This document shows positions 1-8,498 of a DNA stretch of 64,000 bases, piece after piece. The DNA lies in contig CAIVPR010000098.1 in the NCBI GenBank assembly GCA_903907865.1, forward strand, positions 89,304 to 153,303. Direction: 5' to 3'. The DNA comes from an uncultured Acidobacteriia bacterium (GTDB lineage: Bacteria; Acidobacteriota; Terriglobia; Bryobacterales; Bryobacteraceae). The notes under the pieces were generated by a model that worked only from the letters and a program-made list of their open reading frames with translations, did not search any database and had not been told where the DNA came from. The translations under genes and the position numbers were made by a program. How positions within the stretch are numbered: position 1 is the stretch's first letter; each line of letters opens with the position of its first letter.

Positions 1-1
1 C

Positions 2-2071
2 TCGGCCGGCGTCCCGTCGCGCGTCGTTGTATTCCCGGTGGTGGTCTTCGCGATCCTCGCGACCTTGGTCTCCGGTGCCTGCTCCACCTGGCTGAGTCCG
101 CTGGCCATCCGCGCGGAGTACAAGCTCCTGAACAAGGCCGCGGCCGTCAATGTGACGGCAGAAGTGCAGCCCCAGGTCTTCCAGGAGCAGTTCACCAACG
201 ACAACACTGTCCTCTACGTCGACGACGTTCCCTCGGGCACCGGTCCTACGGTCTGGCGGGGCGTCTTCATCGCCGACCTGACGCCGCCCGCCGAGCGCAA
301 AAACGGCATGAAGAACCAGCCGGTAGGCCCCAAGGTCACACTCGCCCGCGAGGCCATCGCGGTGCCCGATCCGGCGCACAACCGCATCCAGTTGACGATG
401 CTGGACCAGAGCGTCCACGAATCGCCCTACCACACGCGCGCGCCGCACGCGGCCACGGTGCTGGTCCAAAATCCGCAGGAGCAGTTGCACGCCAAGAAGT
501 TCCCGGAAATGCTCACCCGCGAGGTCCAGGCAGCCATCCGCAAGGGCGTGCCGGGCTCCTCCGACAAAATGGAGGCCCGGATCGAACTGCAGCGCCGACT
601 GGCGTTGCCCTTCGCTTGTCTTTTCCTGGCCCTCGTCGGCATCCCGCTCGGGGCGTCGTCACGCAAGGGCGGTCGGTCGTCCGGCTACGTCTGGGCGATT
701 CTGCTGTCGTTTTTCTGCTACTACCTTGCCTACATCAGCCTGACGAACGTCGCGCGCGCCAACCGGTTGTCTGCGGAGCTTGCGTCGTGGCTGCCGAACA
801 TACTCTTTGGCATTGCTGGAATCATTCTGATCGTACGCATGGAGACTCCGGGTGATCGCGACATCGTTGGCGACTTCCGCGCCTTCGTCCTCAGCTGGGC
901 CTCCCGCATTTCCCGCCGGATTGACCGCACTCGCGAGGGAGCAACAGTCTCCACATCGTCGTCAGGCATGCGGTTCGTGCTGTTCAAGTTGATCGATTCC
1001 TACGTCCTCTCGAACTTCATCCAGTACTTCATCTTCTGGCTACTGGCGTTCGTCGCGATGACGCAGATCTTCAACTTCTTCGACCTGCTGGGAGACATCG
1101 TCAAGAACCACGTCCCGTTCTCTCGCGTGGCCGTCTACCACTTCTTCCTGACGCCCCTCTTGGTCTACGAAACGCTGCCCATTTCGGTGCTTCTGGCCGT
1201 GCTCGTCACCTTCGGCGTGATGACGAAGAACAACGAGGTGACGGCGTTCAAGGCGTGCGGCATCAGCGTCCGGCGCATCGGGCTACCCGCCATCCTCGCC
1301 AGCGGCCTGCTGAGCGCGGCGCTCTTTGCGGCGGACTATTCCTGGATCCCGAAGGCCAACCAGATCCAGGACGCCATCCACAACGAGATCAAGGGCCGCT
1401 ACGTCCAGACCTACCTCCACCCGGAGCGGAAGTGGGTAATCCACAACTACCGGATCTTCTACTACCGCGGCTTCGACCCCTCGGAAAAGATGATGGTGGA
1501 GCCCTACGTGTTCGAGATCGACCCCAAGAGCTTCCGCCTGGTGCGCGAGATTTTCGCCAAGAGCGCCCGTTGGCAGCCCGCCATCAACCAGTGGGTGTGG
1601 GAGCAGGGGTCGGCGCGTGATATCTGCAATGGCGTGGACGAGTGCAATTTGAACAACTTTACGGTAACCAGCTTTCCGGAGATCACCGAGGTGCCGGATG
1701 ACTTCCTGATTCCGGTAAAGCTGAACCAGCAGATGAACTACGAGGAATTGGCGGCCTACGTCAAGTACCTGCAGGACCGCGGTTTCGACACCGTGAAACT
1801 GCGGGTGCAGTACTACAAGAAGTTCGCCGTGCCCGCGTTCGCCTTTATCATGGCCCTGATTTCGGTCCCGTTCGGCTTCCTTGTGGGGAACCGGGGGGCG
1901 ATGGCGGGGATCGGTGTCAGCATCGCGGTGGCGCTGGCATATCTGGCCCTGGGGCAGCTGTTCGAGCAGATGGGCAATGTGAACTACCTGCCGCCGATGA
2001 TTGCGGCTTGGGCCCCGGACGCGTTGTTCTCGTTGGGCGGATTTTATATGCTGCTGCGCATGCGGAGTTGA
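2..2071 (+). CDS. LptF-LptG fusion, lipopolysaccharide export permease (5' partial)
   Basis: The reading frame is open to the left edge, so the true start lies outside the window. The visible protein joins two permease halves. The first (to about residue 300 of the visible part) ends in the LptF-type membrane region with 'RLALPFACLFLALVGIPLG'. A second full permease follows, beginning near 'MRFVLFKLIDSYVLSNF', with N-terminal helices, a periplasmic beta-jellyroll stretch ('YRIFYYRGFDP') and a C-terminal helix bundle. LptF and LptG normally form a heterodimer in the inner membrane with the LptB ATPase, extracting LPS toward LptC/LptA. Here both appear in one chain. The stop overlaps the next start (TTGATGATGG), so the phosphoesterase is probably co-transcribed. 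The fusion is seen directly; the LPS role is known for the family. Confidence 0.85.
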   Translation, partial: SAGVPSRVVVFPVVVFAILATLVSGACSTWLSPLAIRAEYKLLNKAAAVNVTAEVQPQVFQEQFTNDNTVLYVDDVPSGTGPTVWRGVFIADLTPPAERKNGMKNQPVGPKVTLAREAIAVPDPAHNRIQLTMLDQSVHESPYHTRAPHAATVLVQNPQEQLHAKKFPEMLTREVQAAIRKGVPGSSDKMEARIELQRRLALPFACLFLALVGIPLGASSRKGGRSSGYVWAILLSFFCYYLAYISLTNVARANRLSAELASWLPNILFGIAGIILIVRMETPGDRDIVGDFRAFVLSWASRISRRIDRTREGATVSTSSSGMRFVLFKLIDSYVLSNFIQYFIFWLLAFVAMTQIFNFFDLLGDIVKNHVPFSRVAVYHFFLTPLLVYETLPISVLLAVLVTFGVMTKNNEVTAFKACGISVRRIGLPAILASGLLSAALFAADYSWIPKANQIQDAIHNEIKGRYVQTYLHPERKWVIHNYRIFYYRGFDPSEKMMVEPYVFEIDPKSFRLVREIFAKSARWQPAINQWVWEQGSARDICNGVDECNLNNFTVTSFPEITEVPDDFLIPVKLNQQMNYEELAAYVKYLQDRGFDTVKLRVQYYKKFAVPAFAFIMALISVPFGFLVGNRGAMAGIGVSIAVALAYLALGQLFEQMGNVNYLPPMIAAWAPDALFSLGGFYMLLRMRS

Positions 2072-2751
2072 TGATGGAACGGTTTGCCGCAATAGCCGAC
2101 GTCCATGGCAACCGCTGGGCGTTGGAGGCGGTGCTCGACGACATCGCGCGTTCCGGCGTGCGCGACACAGTCAACCTAGGGGACAACCTGTTCGGCCCTT
2201 TGGACCTCGACGGTACCGCCGAATTGCTCATGCGTCTGGACCTGCCCGGCGTCTCCGGCAACCAGGACCGCGAAATGACCGAGCACCGCGAATGGCTGGA
2301 CACCCTGCCTTTCCAAATGGAACTGCCCGGGATCCTACTCTTCCACGGCACGCCGCGCTACGACGACGTCTACCTTCTCGACACTGTGCACGCCCAAGGT
2401 GTGTCGCCGGCGACCGATGGCGAGATCCGAGAGCGCCTCGGCGCGGGCCCGTTTCCATCGCTTGCGCTGTGCGGACACACGCATATTCCGCGCGTCGTCG
2501 CTTGCCGGGACAGCCTGATCGTGAATCCCGGGTCGGTTGGCCTGCAGGCGTATCAGGACGACCAGCCTTTGCCCCATGTCATGGAAACCGGCAGTCCGCA
2601 CGCCCGCTACGCTATCCTGGAGCGCGACGGGGATACGTGGCGCGTGGAACAGCGCCAAATCCGGTACGATTGGGAAGCTGCGGCGCATTGGGCCTCCGAC
2701 CACGGCCGCCCGGACTGGGCTTTTCGTCTACGGCATGGCCGGGCCCGGTGA
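2071..2751 (+). CDS. Metallophosphoesterase, YfcE/MJ0936-like
   Basis: A 226-residue single-domain calcineurin-like phosphoesterase. All metal-binding blocks are visible in order: 'IADVHGN' near the N-terminus, 'LGDN', 'GNQD', 'FHGTPR', 'CGHTHIP' and 'VNPGSVG'. Together they define the small YfcE-type family, which hydrolyses phosphodiesters with a two-metal centre. The cellular substrate cannot be told from sequence. I chose the ATG at 2071 because it overlaps the upstream stop by one base; an adjacent ATG at 2074 is equally possible. An in-frame ATG at 2008 would lie deep inside the upstream gene and adds residues unlike the family. The desaturase start lies 17 bases inside its 3' end, so the three genes look like one transcript. 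Confidence 0.88.
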   Translation: MMERFAAIADVHGNRWALEAVLDDIARSGVRDTVNLGDNLFGPLDLDGTAELLMRLDLPGVSGNQDREMTEHREWLDTLPFQMELPGILLFHGTPRYDDVYLLDTVHAQGVSPATDGEIRERLGAGPFPSLALCGHTHIPRVVACRDSLIVNPGSVGLQAYQDDQPLPHVMETGSPHARYAILERDGDTWRVEQRQIRYDWEAAAHWASDHGRPDWAFRLRHGRAR

Positions 2752-3919
2752 AGGTCACAGTCCACCCCGTTCGGCTGGTCCGCTTGGCAAATTTGTAACA
2801 GGCTTATACTGGACCTTGCACTCTGAACTATTCGGCAATCCTGAATTGCACCGCGCGCACGGTCGCGGGCTGGCCGAACTACGACGCGAATTCGCCCGAC
2901 GCGGCTGGACCAAGCGCAATGTCTGGCCGGTTCTCGGCGCTTTCATCCTCCATACAATCCTGATCGGGGTTGGCATGGCATTGGGCTTGTGGGCATGGAG
3001 CGCCCTGTCGGGATTCGCGTGCGTCCTTGTCACGCTGCTCGGTCTGGCCGTCTCCGGCATCGGTACCGTGGGAATCGCCACCACGACCCACACGCCGTCG
3101 CACTTCGCCGCCAGCCACAGCCGTGCAGTCAACGAAATCCTCACCTATATCGGCTACCCCCTCCTGAACGGTTTTTCGGCCACCTATTGGTGGCGGGACC
3201 ACGTCTCCTCCCACCACACCCTCCCGAACGTCCACGGTTTCGACAACGACTTCGACTTCCTCCCCGCCTTCGCCGTCACCAAGGCCGACCTTCAGGGAAA
3301 GACAGGCTGGGTCCGCACCTACTACGAGAAATGGCAGCATTACATCCTGCCGCCCGCCCTCGTCCTCATGGGCGCGAATCTGCAACGTTGCGGCTGGCAG
3401 GACTTGGTCGCGATCCTCCAGAACCCGGCGAAGCGCCGACGCCGAGATTGGATCGACTTCGCGGCCCTGATCTGCCATTACGGGCTGATGATCGGTCTGC
3501 CGCTGGTCTTCTTCCCGCTCTCGCACGTCCTCGTGTTCTATTTCGCGAGGATGGCGATGGTAAGCCTCGGCGTCTTCATTCTGCTGGTCCCGCCACATTT
3601 TCCGATGGAAACGCCTGTCATGGAGCGTCACGAAGCCATCGCGATGGGCCATTGCGCCCTGCAAACGAACGTGACGGTCAACTACGATGGCGGCTGGTTC
3701 ATCCACGCGATGGCCGCCGGCATGGACCACCAGATCGAACACCACCTGTTCCCGGAGATCAGCCACATCTACTACCCGAAGATGTCGCCCTTTGTCGCCG
3801 CCTATTGTGCCGAAAACGACCTCCCGTACCGCACGATGAAGCTTTCGACGGCCCTGAAGAAGTCGTACGACGTCTTCAAGTACCTGAAGCCCTTGGGCGT
3901 CAATCCGGCCCATCTCTAA
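2735..3919 (+). CDS. Membrane fatty acid desaturase
   Basis: About 394 residues, of the usual length for a membrane-bound di-iron desaturase. The three histidine boxes are clear: 'HTPSH' followed by 'ASHSR', then 'HVSSHH', and 'HQIEHHLFPE' near the C-terminus. Hydrophobic pairs of helices lie before box 1 and between boxes 2 and 3. The QIEHH-type third box is characteristic of acyl-lipid and front-end-like enzymes that place a double bond in membrane fatty acids using oxygen and an electron donor. No fused cytochrome b5 domain is seen. The start ATG at 2735 overlaps the phosphoesterase gene by 17 bases; longer upstream in-frame sequence looks non-coding. Regiospecificity cannot be predicted. 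Confidence 0.88.
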   Translation: MAGPGEGHSPPRSAGPLGKFVTGLYWTLHSELFGNPELHRAHGRGLAELRREFARRGWTKRNVWPVLGAFILHTILIGVGMALGLWAWSALSGFACVLVTLLGLAVSGIGTVGIATTTHTPSHFAASHSRAVNEILTYIGYPLLNGFSATYWWRDHVSSHHTLPNVHGFDNDFDFLPAFAVTKADLQGKTGWVRTYYEKWQHYILPPALVLMGANLQRCGWQDLVAILQNPAKRRRRDWIDFAALICHYGLMIGLPLVFFPLSHVLVFYFARMAMVSLGVFILLVPPHFPMETPVMERHEAIAMGHCALQTNVTVNYDGGWFIHAMAAGMDHQIEHHLFPEISHIYYPKMSPFVAAYCAENDLPYRTMKLSTALKKSYDVFKYLKPLGVNPAHL

Positions 3920-3920
3920 A

Positions 3921-4649
3921 GTGCGCTTGACCGTGGCGGTTCTGTTTTCCTTCGCCCTGGTCGGGCAGACCCTTCCCACTTTCGAGGTCGCCACCGTCAA
4001 ACCGTCGCCTCCCCCGGCGGGCGATCTGATCAACATCAACCTCGGCCGCATTGTGAACGGCACCATCACGTTCAGCAACGCAAGCCTTTCAGATTGCCTC
4101 AAGCTCGCCTATGGCATGGTTTCGGACGAGCAACTCCGGGCTCCCGACTGGGTCAAATCCAAGGCCGTCCGTTTCGAGATCGTGGCCAAGGCTCCTCCCG
4201 GCACGCCCCCCGAGCAGATTCCGGCGATGCTTCAAGCCCTTTTGGTCGAGCGTTTCAAGATGGTGTCGCACATGGCGCAGAAGCAGATCTCGTACACGGC
4301 GCTGACCGTCGGCAAGAACGGACCCAAGCTGAAGGACTCGACCGGAACCGGCGGCAATCCGTCCGTTCGAGGGCGCATTGAGGGCCACCAGATGGCGATG
4401 TCCAGGCTCGCGACCTTGCTGTCCCGGTTCGACCGCCAGACTGTGATCGACCAGACGGGGCTTGCGGGATCCTACGACTTGAAGCTTGAATGGAGTCCTG
4501 ATACCGATGTCCAAGCCGCCGAGCCCGGTCCAGGCCCCTCCCTTTCAACCGCTTTGGCCGAGCAACTGGGACTGAAGCTGGAAGCCCGCAAGGGTCCTCT
4601 GCCGGTCCTCGTCATCGACAGCGTCGTTCAAACGCCGACGGAAAACTAG
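3921..4649 (+). CDS. TIGR03435 family exported protein
   Basis: A 242-residue protein with a short hydrophobic N-terminus ('LTVAVLFSFALVGQTLPTF') resembling a signal peptide. It has the hallmarks of the Acidobacteria-expanded TIGR03435 family: 'FEVATVKPS' just after the leader, 'ASLSDCLKLAYG', 'LLVERFKM' and near the end 'VIDQTGLAGSYDLKLEW'. The family is of unknown function and often occurs in many copies per genome. The start is a GTG directly after the desaturase stop (one base between), so it is probably the last gene of that operon. Its 3' end overlaps the convergent minus-strand gene by 38 bases. Family membership is firm; no function should be inferred. Confidence 0.88.
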   Translation: MRLTVAVLFSFALVGQTLPTFEVATVKPSPPPAGDLININLGRIVNGTITFSNASLSDCLKLAYGMVSDEQLRAPDWVKSKAVRFEIVAKAPPGTPPEQIPAMLQALLVERFKMVSHMAQKQISYTALTVGKNGPKLKDSTGTGGNPSVRGRIEGHQMAMSRLATLLSRFDRQTVIDQTGLAGSYDLKLEWSPDTDVQAAEPGPGPSLSTALAEQLGLKLEARKGPLPVLVIDSVVQTPTEN

Positions 4650-5685
4650 AATCGCCCGCAGTGTTGGGTCCCGCGTCGGGTTCTAGTTCGGCGCATCCCA
4701 GCGTGAATGCGAATGGGAATGGCCCCGGGTCTTCGGTGCGGCATAGGCCGTCGTAGAATACCCACATCTTCGATGGATTCACGGCCTCGTCGTCCGCGAA
4801 TGCGAATGATGGCTTCCAAGGACCCTTGCGCCACGAGGGGCCCGCCACGCCGAGAATCTGCCGCGCTTCGCCCCAATCCAAGAGCTCCCCGAAGGGCTGG
4901 GACGACCGCATCCACCACAATCCAGTCTCCGGCGGCGGCTCGTCGTCGCGCAGGTGTACTCGTGAATAGACGGCGTCGAACTTCCCGCCGCGCTCGCGGA
5001 CACAGAAATCGAACATTTTCATCTCCGGCCCCGCAAAGATGCGGCGTTCACCCCACTCGCGTCCGTCGGCGCTCTCGGCGTAACCGTGGACGGTGTAGTC
5101 CTCCTGATTCGACCCGGCAACGTACCACATCTTCCATTTCCCGTCATGCCAGATCAGGTTTGGCTCATAGACACTGCCGCGCTCCCACTCTTCGCGAGCG
5201 CGAAAGACGGGCTCGGCCCGATCCACCCACCGGTCGCCGTCCCACTCGACGTACCCGATGGCGTACGGCCCCCACAGGTTTTCCGCCGCCCCTGCGTAAT
5301 ATATGCGTTCGACCCAGGCGCCGCGCTCCTGATCCCAGCCCTTGACCCATGCAGGACAATGCCGCCCGCCGTCGCGATCCCAAGTTGCTCCGGCCTCGCG
5401 GCCCGCCAGCGGAGACAGCTCGCCATCAGCTCCACGTGTTAGCTGCCAGCCCGAAGGTCCCAAGGGCATTCCGGGTTGGAGCTGGGCGGAGTACAACTCC
5501 GTTGGACCCCATCCTTTCGCCTGTCCGGCGAGGGCCATCCACCAGCACCCGCTGCGGAAGGCGATGGAGGCGTCTGTGACTTCGGCTCCGTCCGATCCGG
5601 TTGACGCATCGCGAGGATCGAAGACCTTTGTTTCGGCGATCAGCACATTCCCATTGAAACATGCGCGGCCCGGATTCCCCGACAC
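4612..5685 (-). CDS. Glycosidase-like five-bladed propeller protein (GH43/GH32-like fold)
   Basis: About 357 residues read from a GTG at 5685. The frame continues open upstream, but that part lies inside the divergent esterase gene and reads as low-complexity antisense. The protein has evenly spaced Trp/Tyr/Gly-rich blades: 'GCWWMALAGQ', 'YEPNLIWHDGKWKMWYVAG', 'ERRIFAGPEMKMFDFCV', 'LWWMRS', 'PSKMWVFYDG'. The repeated 'W.MWY' and 'D..W....' pattern is typical of the beta-propellers of glycoside hydrolase families 43/32/62/68 and of related proteins of unknown activity. No signal peptide is evident at this start. It could be a cytoplasmic glycan-processing enzyme, but I could not assign the catalytic acids. 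The gene is transcribed away from the esterase (21 bases apart) and convergent with the TIGR03435 gene. Confidence 0.65.
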   Translation of the reverse strand: MSGNPGRACFNGNVLIAETKVFDPRDASTGSDGAEVTDASIAFRSGCWWMALAGQAKGWGPTELYSAQLQPGMPLGPSGWQLTRGADGELSPLAGREAGATWDRDGGRHCPAWVKGWDQERGAWVERIYYAGAAENLWGPYAIGYVEWDGDRWVDRAEPVFRAREEWERGSVYEPNLIWHDGKWKMWYVAGSNQEDYTVHGYAESADGREWGERRIFAGPEMKMFDFCVRERGGKFDAVYSRVHLRDDEPPPETGLWWMRSSQPFGELLDWGEARQILGVAGPSWRKGPWKPSFAFADDEAVNPSKMWVFYDGLCRTEDPGPFPFAFTLGCAELEPDAGPNTAGDSSFPSAFERRCR

Positions 5686-5706
5686 TGCGGTATCATAATC
5701 CGAGCC

Positions 5707-6852
5707 ATGCCGACCACGCCAAACATGATTGGAATCTACGGGGATTGGGCTGCGGGCATCGCCCCCGACCCCGCCCGGATGTCGTTCCGCCAGCCCGGCT
5801 GGGCCTCCGTCGAGTCTTGGCGGCAGCAGGCCCGCGGACGGTTCCTGCAGGCCTTGGCACAACCAGCCACTGGCGGCACCCCGAAGGCCACCGTGCAGCA
5901 CCGCTTCGAATTCGACGGGCTCGCCATCGAGCAACTCACTTGGCAACTCCCCTACGGCCCGCCCACCGAGGCGCTGGTCTTAAAGCCAGCCGGGGCCACC
6001 GGACGCCTCCCCGCCGTGCTGGCGCTGCACGACCATGGCGGCAACAAGTACTTCGGCACGCGCAAGATCAGCCGCATCACCAAGGACCCGCACCCGCTCA
6101 TGGTCGCCCACCAAGACCGCTTCTACGGCGGTGTCGCGTGGGCCAACGCGCTGGCCAAGCGCGGGTATGTCGTGCTTGTGGCCGACGCTTTTGCCTTTGG
6201 CAGTCGCCGCGTCCGGGTGGAAGGCTTGGCAGAAGTGGTTCGCCGGGGACTGGTCGAACAGAATCCCGAGTCGCCCGAGGAAATCCAGCAGTACAACACC
6301 TGGGCCGCCGAACACGAAAACATCCTTTCGAAGAGCCTCTTTTCCGCCGGCACCACCTGGCCTGGTGTTTTTGTCGCCGAGGACCAGCGCGCCTTGGACT
6401 ACCTCTGCGCCCGCCCCGACGTCGATCCCGAGCGGGTCGGCTGCGGTGGCCTCTCCGGCGGCGGACTGCGCACCGTCTACCTGACCGGTGCCGATCCCCG
6501 CATCCGCTGCTCCTGCGCCGTCGGCATGATGACCACATGGCGGGACTACATCCTCAACAAGTGCTACACGCACACATGGATGGTCTACGTGCCGGGCCTG
6601 CCGCTCGACCTGGAGTATCCCGAAATCATCGCCCTCGGCCTGCCCAATCCTGTCATGGTGCTCAACAACCATGAGGACCAGCTCTTCACCGTGTCCGAAA
6701 TGGAGCGTGCCGACGCGATCCTGAAGGACGTGTACAAGAAGGCTGGCGCGTCGGACCGCTACCAGGCCAAATTCTACCCGGGGCTCCACAAGTTCGACCG
6801 CGACATGCAGACCGACGCCTTCGCTTGGTTTGACAAGTGGTTGAAGGGGTGA
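5707..6852 (+). CDS. Alpha/beta hydrolase, dienelactone hydrolase / acetyl xylan esterase-like
   Basis: A 381-residue single-domain hydrolase. 'LPAVLALHDHGG' is the strand leading to the oxyanion hole. 'VGCGGLSGGGLRT' carries the nucleophile elbow (GLSGG). 'VLNNHEDQLF' supplies a plausible acid and 'YPGLHKFDRDMQ' the C-terminal histidine, giving a complete Ser-Asp-His set. The N-terminal 100 residues form an extra cap-like segment, as in bacterial relatives annotated as dienelactone hydrolase or acetyl xylan esterase family members. The actual ester substrate is unknown; a neighbouring sugar-related propeller protein would fit a glycan esterase, but that is inference. The stop overlaps the MFS start, so the two are probably co-expressed. 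A TATCAT hexamer lies 10 bases before the ATG. Confidence 0.82.
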   Translation: MPTTPNMIGIYGDWAAGIAPDPARMSFRQPGWASVESWRQQARGRFLQALAQPATGGTPKATVQHRFEFDGLAIEQLTWQLPYGPPTEALVLKPAGATGRLPAVLALHDHGGNKYFGTRKISRITKDPHPLMVAHQDRFYGGVAWANALAKRGYVVLVADAFAFGSRRVRVEGLAEVVRRGLVEQNPESPEEIQQYNTWAAEHENILSKSLFSAGTTWPGVFVAEDQRALDYLCARPDVDPERVGCGGLSGGGLRTVYLTGADPRIRCSCAVGMMTTWRDYILNKCYTHTWMVYVPGLPLDLEYPEIIALGLPNPVMVLNNHEDQLFTVSEMERADAILKDVYKKAGASDRYQAKFYPGLHKFDRDMQTDAFAWFDKWLKG

Positions 6853-8018
6853 AGTCACCCGACAGCATCAAGCCCGGTCTGGTCCTGCTGATGGCGTTTA
6901 CGGTTGGCGCGGTTGTCGCCAACGTCTACTACGTCCAGCCACTGCTGGCCGAAATCGCGCGGACCTTCGGCCTCTCCGTGACGGGTGCCGGACGCCTCGC
7001 CACATTGATCCAAATCGGCGTCGCGGTCGGCCAATTCGTCTTCGTGCCCCTCGGTGACATTTTGGAACGCCGCCGGTTGACGCTGCGGTTGATATTGGCC
7101 GCCGCAGTGGCTCTGGCGCTGATGACTGTCGCTCCGACGGTGGGGCCGTTCGCCCTAGCCTGTTTTCTGCTCGGGACGACGGCCTCGGCCGCGCACGTCA
7201 TCCTCCCGTTCGCCGCGACGCTCGCGCCGCCGGAAAGGCGCGGCAAGGTGGTCGGCCAGGTCTTCAGCGGTCTGCTGATGGGAATTCTACTGGCGCGTAC
7301 CTACGCGGGGGTGATGGCCTCGTTTTTCGGCTGGCGAGCGGTCTACGGAGTCGCCTGCGGCGCGATGCTCCTCCTCGCGGTGCTGGTCCGGGCCAATCTG
7401 CCGCAGGGTCCCCCCATTTCCACCCTCTCCTGGACCGACCTCCTGCGGTCGATCCCTCCGATGTGGCGCGAATTGCCGGTCTGGCGCGAGGCCTGCCTGA
7501 CCGGAATGCTGGTGTTTTCCACCTTCTCGGCCTTCTGGACCACGCTAATCTTCTTTCTGGAATCGCCCGCCTACCACTATGGAAGCCGGGAAGCTGGACT
7601 GTTCGGCTTGATCGGACTGGCCGGGGCCCTCTGCGCGCCCCTTGTCGGCAAGCTGGCCGACCGCCACGGGGCGCGGCGCAATGTCGCCATCGCGCTGTGG
7701 ATCAACGTGGCGGCTTGGGCGGTGATGGCCATTTACGGCAAGGTGCTGTGGGGCTTGATCGCGGGCGTGTTGCTCCTCGACCTCGCCGTGCAGGCTGTGC
7801 AGGTTTCCAACCAAACGCGCGTCTACGCCCTTCGACCGGACGCGCGCAGCCGGCTGAACATGGTCTACATGACGCTCTACTTCTTGGGGGGCTCTTTCGG
7901 AGCCTTCGTGGCCAGCGCCAGTTGGCGGGCGTTCGGCTGGACGGGTGTGTGCGTGTACGCGGAAGTCGCGACTGTCGCCGCTATCCTGGTGCATTCCTCA
8001 TTTGCCAAGTCCGCATAG
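6849..8018 (+). CDS. MFS transporter
   Basis: About 389 residues with roughly twelve hydrophobic segments. The first membrane span holds 'ANVYYVQPLLAEIARTFG', a signature of the small drug-resistance/sugar-efflux MFS group (YnfM/YgaY type). The loop 2-3 motif is present as 'PLGDILERRRL' and the mirrored one as 'GKLADRHGARRNV'. I place the start at the GTG of 6849, which overlaps the esterase stop as GTGA; a GTG at 6837 is an alternative. Exported substrate is unknown. The co-transcribed esterase hints that it may move the esterase product or a related compound. Confidence 0.82.
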   Translation: MKSPDSIKPGLVLLMAFTVGAVVANVYYVQPLLAEIARTFGLSVTGAGRLATLIQIGVAVGQFVFVPLGDILERRRLTLRLILAAAVALALMTVAPTVGPFALACFLLGTTASAAHVILPFAATLAPPERRGKVVGQVFSGLLMGILLARTYAGVMASFFGWRAVYGVACGAMLLLAVLVRANLPQGPPISTLSWTDLLRSIPPMWRELPVWREACLTGMLVFSTFSAFWTTLIFFLESPAYHYGSREAGLFGLIGLAGALCAPLVGKLADRHGARRNVAIALWINVAAWAVMAIYGKVLWGLIAGVLLLDLAVQAVQVSNQTRVYALRPDARSRLNMVYMTLYFLGGSFGAFVASASWRAFGWTGVCVYAEVATVAAILVHSSFAKSA

Positions 8019-8033
8019 GGTGGTTGCCCGTGC

Positions 8034-8039
8034 GATAAT
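8034..8039 (+). promoter_or_regulatory. -10-like hexamer just upstream of the small membrane protein gene
   Basis: GATAAT ends five bases before the ATG at 8045, so transcription would begin essentially at the start codon (leaderless). I could not find a convincing -35 at 16-18 bases; a TTGCCA at 8002-8007 is too far. Low confidence on its own, but the same arrangement recurs at several genes in the window. Confidence 0.3.
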
Positions 8040-8044
8040 TAGGC

Positions 8045-8491
8045 ATGACTAAAATAATGGGCGTCGTCAAGATCGCAGCCGTGTTGTTCGCCGTGCTGAC
8101 CGTCTTTGTTGGGCTGCTGGGCGTGGTTTCGCCCGATACGCTCATCGCCATTCGCCGTTCCTACTATGCGACACCCAGCCGCTTCTACACAGGCGGGATG
8201 GTTCGTGTCGCCATGGGGCTCATCGTGATTCTGGCCGCGTCGAATTCCCGATGGCCCAAGGCCCTTCGCGCCCTCGGAACGGTCGTGTGCTTGCAAGGCT
8301 TGGCGGCAACACTTGTCTTCGGACTGGAACATGCCCGGACGATCATGGAATGGGAGACGATGCAGGGAACCATCCTTCTGCGCTCCGGGGCCTTGGTGGC
8401 ATTGGCCAGCGGGGTTTTCATCGCCATCGCCGTCCTCCAAGGGCAGTCCGAACTACAACGGACGGATGGTTTGGCCAGACACGTGCTCTAA
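8045..8491 (+). CDS. Small four-helix membrane protein, function unknown
   Basis: A 148-residue integral membrane protein with four predicted spans, at about residues 7-29, 52-68, 76-95 and 110-131. They are separated by short loops and the tail is polar. I recognise no named family and see no catalytic motif. It ends seven bases before the MacA-like gene, so it may be the first gene of that exporter operon, although a -10-like hexamer right before its ATG suggests a promoter at this point. The ATG at 8045 is the first in frame and gives the first span at the N-terminus. Confidence 0.6.
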   Translation: MTKIMGVVKIAAVLFAVLTVFVGLLGVVSPDTLIAIRRSYYATPSRFYTGGMVRVAMGLIVILAASNSRWPKALRALGTVVCLQGLAATLVFGLEHARTIMEWETMQGTILLRSGALVALASGVFIAIAVLQGQSELQRTDGLARHVL

Positions 8492-8498
8492 CCGGGGC

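Noticed and set aside
2001..2798. Alternative plus frame over the phosphoesterase
   Set aside because: Arg/Pro-rich out-of-frame translation; the metal motifs are in the other frame.
2879..4102. 407-codon minus-strand frame opposite the desaturase
   Set aside because: Low-complexity shadow; the plus strand carries the three histidine boxes.
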